A stretch of DNA of 49,528 nucleotides from DASQGA01 sp963722715 (lineage in GTDB: Bacteria; Actinomycetota; Thermoleophilia; Gaiellales; Gaiellaceae). The DNA is taken from the NCBI GenBank assembly GCA_963722715.1, contig CAVROA010000019.1, positions 1-49,528 of the forward strand, read 5' to 3'. Numbering within the stretch: the first letter of the stretch is position 1; every line of letters begins with the position of its first letter. The position numbers were made by a program, and so were the translations under genes. Below the pieces are notes generated by a model. It was not told the origin of the DNA. It saw nothing but the letters and a program-made list of their open reading frames with translations, and did not search any database. Below, piece by piece: positions 44,039 through 49,528 of this stretch.

Positions 44039-44595
44039 TGCTTTCCGCTCTTCTCTTCGCCCAGGAGGCCGCCGCGGACGAGGGAGGCGGGCTGATCTCG
44101 GTCGTCCCGGGCCTGATGATCTGGACGATCGTGACGTTCGCGATCACGTTCTTCCTCCTGCGCCGCCTTGCGTTCGGACGCATCCAGGCGATCATCGACC
44201 AGCGTCGCGAGCGGATCCGGCAGGCGCTCGACGAGGCGGACAAGGCCCGTGACGAAGCCCGGCAGCTCCGCGAGCTCGTTGCGAGAGAGCGCGAGGAGGC
44301 GAAGGCCGAGCGCGAACAGATCCTCGAGGAGAGCCGCAAGCAAGGCCAGCAGCAGCTGGCGCAGGCCCGCCAGCAGGCCGCGGAGGATCTCGAGCGCCGC
44401 CTGGAGGAGAACCGCAAGGCGATCGACGCCGAGAACAGGAAGCTGCGCGAGGCGATCCGGCGGGACGTCGTCGAACTGACGCTGCTCGCCTCCGAGAAGG
44501 TGACCGGAAAGGTGCTCGACTCCGACGACCAGCGGCGCCTGATCGACGAGACGATCGAGGAGATCGACGTCAAGCAGATCGCGTCGGAGAACTAG
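44038..44595 (+). CDS. atpF: ATP synthase subunit b
   Basis: The 185-residue stalk subunit has one membrane helix (VPGLMIWTIVTFAITFFLL) and a long charged coiled coil rich in Arg, Glu and Gln. The start is ATG 44038; the frame is open to 43960 but that part belongs to atpE. Only one b gene is present, so a homodimeric stalk is expected. atpH follows after 1 base. Confidence 0.92.
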   Translation: MLSALLFAQEAAADEGGGLISVVPGLMIWTIVTFAITFFLLRRLAFGRIQAIIDQRRERIRQALDEADKARDEARQLRELVAREREEAKAEREQILEESRKQGQQQLAQARQQAAEDLERRLEENRKAIDAENRKLREAIRRDVVELTLLASEKVTGKVLDSDDQRRLIDETIEEIDVKQIASEN

Positions 44596-44596
44596 C

Positions 44597-45130
44597 TTGG
44601 CCGTCGTCCACCGGATCTATGCGCAGGCGCTTCTAGACGCCGCCCACGAGCAGGACAGCCTCCCGGTCGTCCGGGAGGAGTTCGCTCAGTTCGCGGCAGC
44701 ACTTGAGGAGTCGGACGAGCTCGCCGCCCTCCTTCGGAACCCACAGGTCGACAGCCGGGCGAAGGGGGACGTCCTCGATGCGGTGCTGGCCGGCGCGAAC
44801 GAGGCCTTCCGGAACTTCGTGCACCTCCTGGTGGACAAGAACCGGATCGGCGAGGTGCTGGAGATCTACGAAGAGTGGGAGCGCCTCCTCGCCGCCGAGG
44901 AGCGGATCCTCGAGGTTGAGCTCACGACAGCGATCGAGCTCACCGACAAGGAGGCTGCCAGGATCGTCAAGCAGATCGAGGCCGCCGCTGAGCGCAAGGT
45001 TGAGGCGAGCCGGAGCGTCGATCCCGACCTGATCGGCGGGCTCGTTCTCCAGGCGGGGTCGCTCCGGGTCGACGCGAGCGTGCGCGGGCGGCTCGAGGAC
45101 CTCCGCGAAGAGCTTTTGCTGAAGAGCTAA
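44597..45130 (+). CDS. atpH: ATP synthase subunit delta
   Basis: This 177-residue subunit links the stalk to F1. Signatures are YAQALLDAA at the start and the C-terminal PDLIGGLVLQAGSLRVDASVRGRLEDL. It starts at TTG 44597. It is not fused to b as in mycobacteria. atpA follows 15 bases later behind a GAAGGAGA ribosome site. Confidence 0.92.
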   Translation: MAVVHRIYAQALLDAAHEQDSLPVVREEFAQFAAALEESDELAALLRNPQVDSRAKGDVLDAVLAGANEAFRNFVHLLVDKNRIGEVLEIYEEWERLLAAEERILEVELTTAIELTDKEAARIVKQIEAAAERKVEASRSVDPDLIGGLVLQAGSLRVDASVRGRLEDLREELLLKS

Positions 45131-45145
45131 CGAGAAGGAGACACG

Positions 45146-46680
<1,535 letters not shown>

Positions 46681-46684
<4 letters not shown>

Positions 46685-47574
46685 CCTCCGTCCAGGACAT
46701 CAAGCGGCGCGTCCGCTCTGTTCGCAACACGAGCAAGATCACCAAGGCGATGGAGCTCGTGGCCGCGGCGAAGCTGCGCCGCGCCGAGGCGCGGATCGAA
46801 GCTCTGCGCCCCTATGCGGAGCGAATGCGCGAGCTGATGATCGGCACTGCCCGTGCAACGCCGTCACGCGGGTTCCCGCTGCTCGAGGAACGGGAGGACG
46901 CGCGCTCTGTGGCGATCGTCCCCCTGACCGGCGACCGCGGGCTCGCCGGCGGGTTCAACGCGCAGATCATCCGGCGTGCGCTCGGCCTGGAGCGCGAGGC
47001 CAGGGAAGCCGGCCAGGACGTCCGGTGGGCGGTGATCGGGAAGAAGGGGCGTTCAACTCTTCGGTTTCGCCGGTTCGAGGTCGAGCAGGCCTGGGTCGAC
47101 TTCACCGACCGGCCCGAGTACTCCGATGCCGCCGCGATCGCGCGGAAGCTGGCCGAGCTCTTTACCGAGCGCGATGTCGACCGGGTCGTCATCGTCTACA
47201 ACCGGTACGAATCGGCGTTGACGCAGCGTGTGGTCGTCGAGGACGTGTTGCCGATCCCGCGGCACGCGCTCGAGGACGACGAGGAAAAGAGCGCGTACGA
47301 GATTGCGCTGGAGGGCGACTTCATCTACGAGCCCGAGCCGGACATGATCCTCGAGCGTCTGCTTCCGACTTACCTCGAGACGACGATCTACCGCGCCCTG
47401 CTCGAGTCCGCGGCCTCGGAGCATGGCGCTCGCATGACCGCGATGCGAAACGCATCCAAGAACGCCGGCGAGCTGATCGACCGACTCACGCTGGAGATGA
47501 ACCGTGCCCGCCAGGCGGAGATCACGCAGGAGATTCTCGAGGTCGTCGCAGGCGCGGACGCGCTCGAGGGCTAG
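46681..47574 (+). CDS. atpG: ATP synthase subunit gamma with an apparent ATA start
   Basis: The central-shaft subunit is unmistakable: the N-terminal ASVQDIKRRVRSVRNTSKIT matches the family start, and the C-terminal helix has ASKNAGELIDRLTLEMNRAR. The conserved N-terminus begins before the first ATG (46750). No ATG, GTG or TTG is in frame upstream. An ATA at 46681, exactly where the initiator should be and overlapping the atpA stop (ATAG), is the best start, giving about 297 residues. A start at 46750 would lose 23 conserved residues. atpD and atpC do not follow. Confidence 0.9.
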
Positions 47575-47583
47575 CCGACCGCG

Positions 47584-47639
47584 TTAGACGGACGGCTGGC
47601 AAGGGCACGAACCATCAATTACACTCGCGCGGCGTCTAA
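47584..47639. repeat. Inverted repeat upstream of the peptide permease gene
   Basis: TTAGACG (47584-47590) and CGTCTAA (47633-47639) flank a possible -10 TACACT (47620-47625) before the permease gene. It could be an operator or half of a hairpin, or chance. The ribosome site AAAGGAGG follows at once. Confidence 0.3.
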
Positions 47640-47651
47640 AGGAGGACGGGC

Positions 47652-48629
47652 ATGAGCGCGCCAATCGCCACCGAGCCGGAAGCCGTTCAGCTCGAGCCGG
47701 TCGAGTCGCTAGAGACTGTCGCCGGCCGCTCGCCGCGGCAGCTCTTCTGGGCGCGCTTCAAGCAGGACAAGGCCGCAATCGCCGGTCTCGTCGTGATCAT
47801 CCTGCTGGTTCTGCTCGCGCTCTTCGCACCCCTCATCGCGAACATCGTCGGGCACGGCAAGAACGAGCTCTTCGGCTCGCTCGCCTCGGACGAGTTCGGG
47901 CTTCCGAAGGGTCCCTCGAGCGACTTCTGGATGGGCGCGGACACGGCCGGGCGCGACGTCTTCGTGCGCGTCATCTACGGCGCCCGGACCTCCCTCATCG
48001 TCGCCATTGGAGCGACCGGGATCGCAGTGGTCATCGGCATTATCCTGGGGTTGCTCGCAGGGTACTTCGGCGGCACCATCGACACGATCATCTCGCGCGG
48101 GACCGACATCATCCTTTCGGTGCCGTCGCTGCTCTTCGCGATCGGCATCGTCGCGGTCTGCTCCACCTCGGCGCAGGGATGCCTCGGCGGGCTCGTGAAG
48201 CCGGGCCTGACACTTGTGATTTTCGTGATCGCGCTCTTCACGTGGCCCTACATCGCCAGGATCGTGCGGGGCAACACGCTCTCGCTTCGCGAGCGGGAGT
48301 TCATCGAAGCGAGCCGCTCGCTGGGGGCGACCCACACCCGGATCATGTTCCGGGAGGTGCTGCCGAACCTCGTTGCGCCCATCATCATCTACGCGACGCT
48401 GCTGATCCCACAAAACATCCTTTTCGAGGCCGCGCTCTCGTTCCTCGGCCTCGGGGTTCCCCAGAGCATTCCCTCGTGGGGCCGCATGATCTCGGACGCC
48501 GCCCGCGTCTTCGAGGTCGCCTGGTGGCTCATGGTCTTCCCGGGCCTTTTCCTGATTGCCACGACGCTCGCGTTCAACCTGTTCGGCGACGGCCTCCGCG
48601 ATGCGCTCGATCCGCGTAGCGGCCGATGA
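47652..48629 (+). CDS. Peptide/nickel ABC transporter permease (DppC/OppC family)
   Basis: This 325-residue permease has an N-terminal cytoplasmic segment, the OppC-type domain (ARFKQDKAAIAGLVVIILLV), the motif MGADTAGRDVFVRVIYGART and the ATPase-contact EAA loop (EASRSLGATHTRIMFREVLPN). It starts at ATG 47652 after AAAGGAGG. A DppB partner and ATPases are not in the window; the solute-binding protein follows. It interrupts the atp gene order. Confidence 0.9.
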   Translation: MSAPIATEPEAVQLEPVESLETVAGRSPRQLFWARFKQDKAAIAGLVVIILLVLLALFAPLIANIVGHGKNELFGSLASDEFGLPKGPSSDFWMGADTAGRDVFVRVIYGARTSLIVAIGATGIAVVIGIILGLLAGYFGGTIDTIISRGTDIILSVPSLLFAIGIVAVCSTSAQGCLGGLVKPGLTLVIFVIALFTWPYIARIVRGNTLSLREREFIEASRSLGATHTRIMFREVLPNLVAPIIIYATLLIPQNILFEAALSFLGLGVPQSIPSWGRMISDAARVFEVAWWLMVFPGLFLIATTLAFNLFGDGLRDALDPRSGR

Positions 48630-48637
48630 CAGTTAGC

Positions 48638-48682
48638 AGTTAGCGCGGCGTCGTAATCACCTGATACGAGCCGCTTCTAACT
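48638..48682. repeat. Hairpin between permease and binding-protein genes
   Basis: AGTTAG (48638-48643) plus GCGGC (48645-48649) pair with GCCGC (48670-48674) plus CTAACT (48677-48682), leaving a 20-base loop. The first arm lies in a short direct repeat (GTTAGCAGTTAGC). It is just after the permease stop and may be a processing or attenuation site; no U-run is present. Confidence 0.35.
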
Positions 48683-48814
48683 TCGGCGCGGCGCGGTCGT
48701 CTCTTGTCCTCGGATGGTTCCGCGACTGCCGTCCTTGTACGGCTGGAAAGGGGGAGGTGAAGACCGTTCGAACTCTGACGAACTGTTCCGGCATCGAAAT
48801 GGGAGTGAGAAAAA

Positions 48815-49528
48815 TTGCCACGTAGACGATTTGCACTGATTGCGCTGCTTGCGCTCGTGCTCGCGCTCGCGTCGGCCTGCGGCGGCGGGGACGACGCGGC
48901 AACCAAGAGCCGGGGGACCGACACCGGCCAGAGCGGCGAAGGTGAAGTGACCAAGGGCGGATCTACCGCATCGCAGGGTCGTCCTTCAGTTCACGGGCGG
49001 ATTCGATCGACCGGTGAGTACCTCGGAACGGCTTTCGCCTTGGATTCCAACCTGCTCCTGCGCAACCTCGTGAACTACAAGCACTTGGGCGGCGCCGAGG
49101 GCAACGAATCGTTCCCGACCTCGCGACCGATCTTGGCGAGGTCTCGGAGGACGGGCTGACGTATACGTTTACGCTGAAGGACGGCGTCATGTTCGGTCCT
49201 CCGGTTAGCCGTCCGATCACCTCCGAGGACATCGCGTATGCCTTCGAGCGGATCGGCACCGAGGCACTCGTAGCCAGGTACGGCTTTGATTACACGGTCA
49301 TCAAGGGCATGGCGGAGTTCACCGCCGGCGATGCCAAGACGATCTCGGGGATCGAGACGCCGGACGAGAAGACGATCAAGTTCACGCTGACGCAGCCAGC
49401 CGGCGTTTTGCGTACCGGATCGCAATGCCCGCCGCCGCTCCGGTTCCACCGGAGGTCGGGAAGTGCTTCAAGAAGGCCGAACTGTTCGTCTCCCTCGGGC
49501 CCGTACAGGGAGGGCTCGGACCAGGCCG
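48815..49528 (+). CDS. Peptide-binding lipoprotein (SBP family 5), frameshifted and cut by the window edge
   Basis: It starts at TTG 48815 after GGGAGTGAG. The signal is of lipoprotein type (LALVLALASACGGGDD, lipobox Cys). The mature part matches extracellular binding proteins of peptide transporters (TGEYLGTAFALDSNLLLR, then DLGEVSEDGLTYTFTLKDGV and AYAFERIGTE), but in several frames: indels occur near 48965-49010, near 49105 and again near 49400-49500. The pattern points to poor sequence at this end rather than a decayed gene. It should deliver substrate to the permease upstream. Confidence 0.75.

Noticed and set aside
42903..44573. A 556-codon minus-strand frame opposite the atpB-atpE-atpF genes.
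   Set aside because: Ser/Arg-rich low-complexity product opposite certain atp genes; a high-GC shadow.

Overview
The window reads as one stretch of high-GC chromosomal DNA from an actinobacterium, probably a deep-branching, little-cultured one (Thermoleophilia-like). This placement is inference from gene order (rpmE, DUF1385, prfA, prmC, tsaC, glyA, upp, a WecA-type transferase, then atp genes), from frequent GTG/TTG starts and ATGA/GTGA stop-start overlaps, and from several promoters whose -10 box lies so close to the start codon that the mRNA should be leaderless. No tRNA, rRNA, CRISPR array, insertion sequence or phage gene was seen. No gap between genes exceeds 300 bases; the largest are 6902-7171, 15070-15274, 22299-22478 and 48630-48814.

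Layout. 1-6901 (-): a giant repeat-built surface protein whose C-terminal end is broken by many frameshifts and runs off the window. 7172-11254 (+): a B12-dependent acyl-CoA mutase large subunit, an ABC-2 type exporter (frameshifted ATPase plus permease) and a nucleotidyltransferase-like protein. 11189-15069 (-): a lasso-type RiPP cluster in the order PqqD-like B1, asparagine-synthetase-like cyclase, small precursor, HPr-kinase-like protein, B2 protease. 15275-18134: an MshEN-domain protein with a Glu/Pro-rich tail, a 2OG-Fe(II) oxygenase and an MBL-fold hydrolase. 18147-20499 (+): the B12-binding mutase subunit, an enoyl-CoA hydratase and an SDR epimerase. 20515-22298 (+): a TPP riboswitch and thiG-thiS-thiE. 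22479-23354 (-): a secreted M23 peptidase. 23466-27872 (+): etfB, etfA, ETF-quinone oxidoreductase and a threonine dehydratase-like enzyme. 27862-33812 (+): the translation and one-carbon block. 33817-39920 (-): a nucleotide-sugar operon. 40008-41189 (+): the WecA/TagO-like transferase. 41186-42202 (-): a DUF354 protein. 42335-47574 (+): ATP synthase genes from AtpZ/AtpI to gamma, without beta and epsilon. 47652-49528 (+): a peptide ABC permease and a frameshifted solute-binding lipoprotein that runs off the window.

How the genes may work together. The acyl-CoA mutase pair, enoyl-CoA hydratase, ETF and ETF-quinone oxidoreductase fit branched-chain or fatty acyl-CoA oxidation feeding the quinone pool. 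The mutase active site looks isobutyryl-CoA-type rather than methylmalonyl-CoA-type. The nucleotide-sugar genes and WecA-like transferase fit assembly of a uronic-acid-containing envelope polymer. The most unusual item is the RiPP cluster: its enzymes are lasso-type, but its precursor does not fit the usual spacing between leader and ring. Single-base frameshifts occur in several genes and are dense at both window ends, so sequence error is the first explanation for them.
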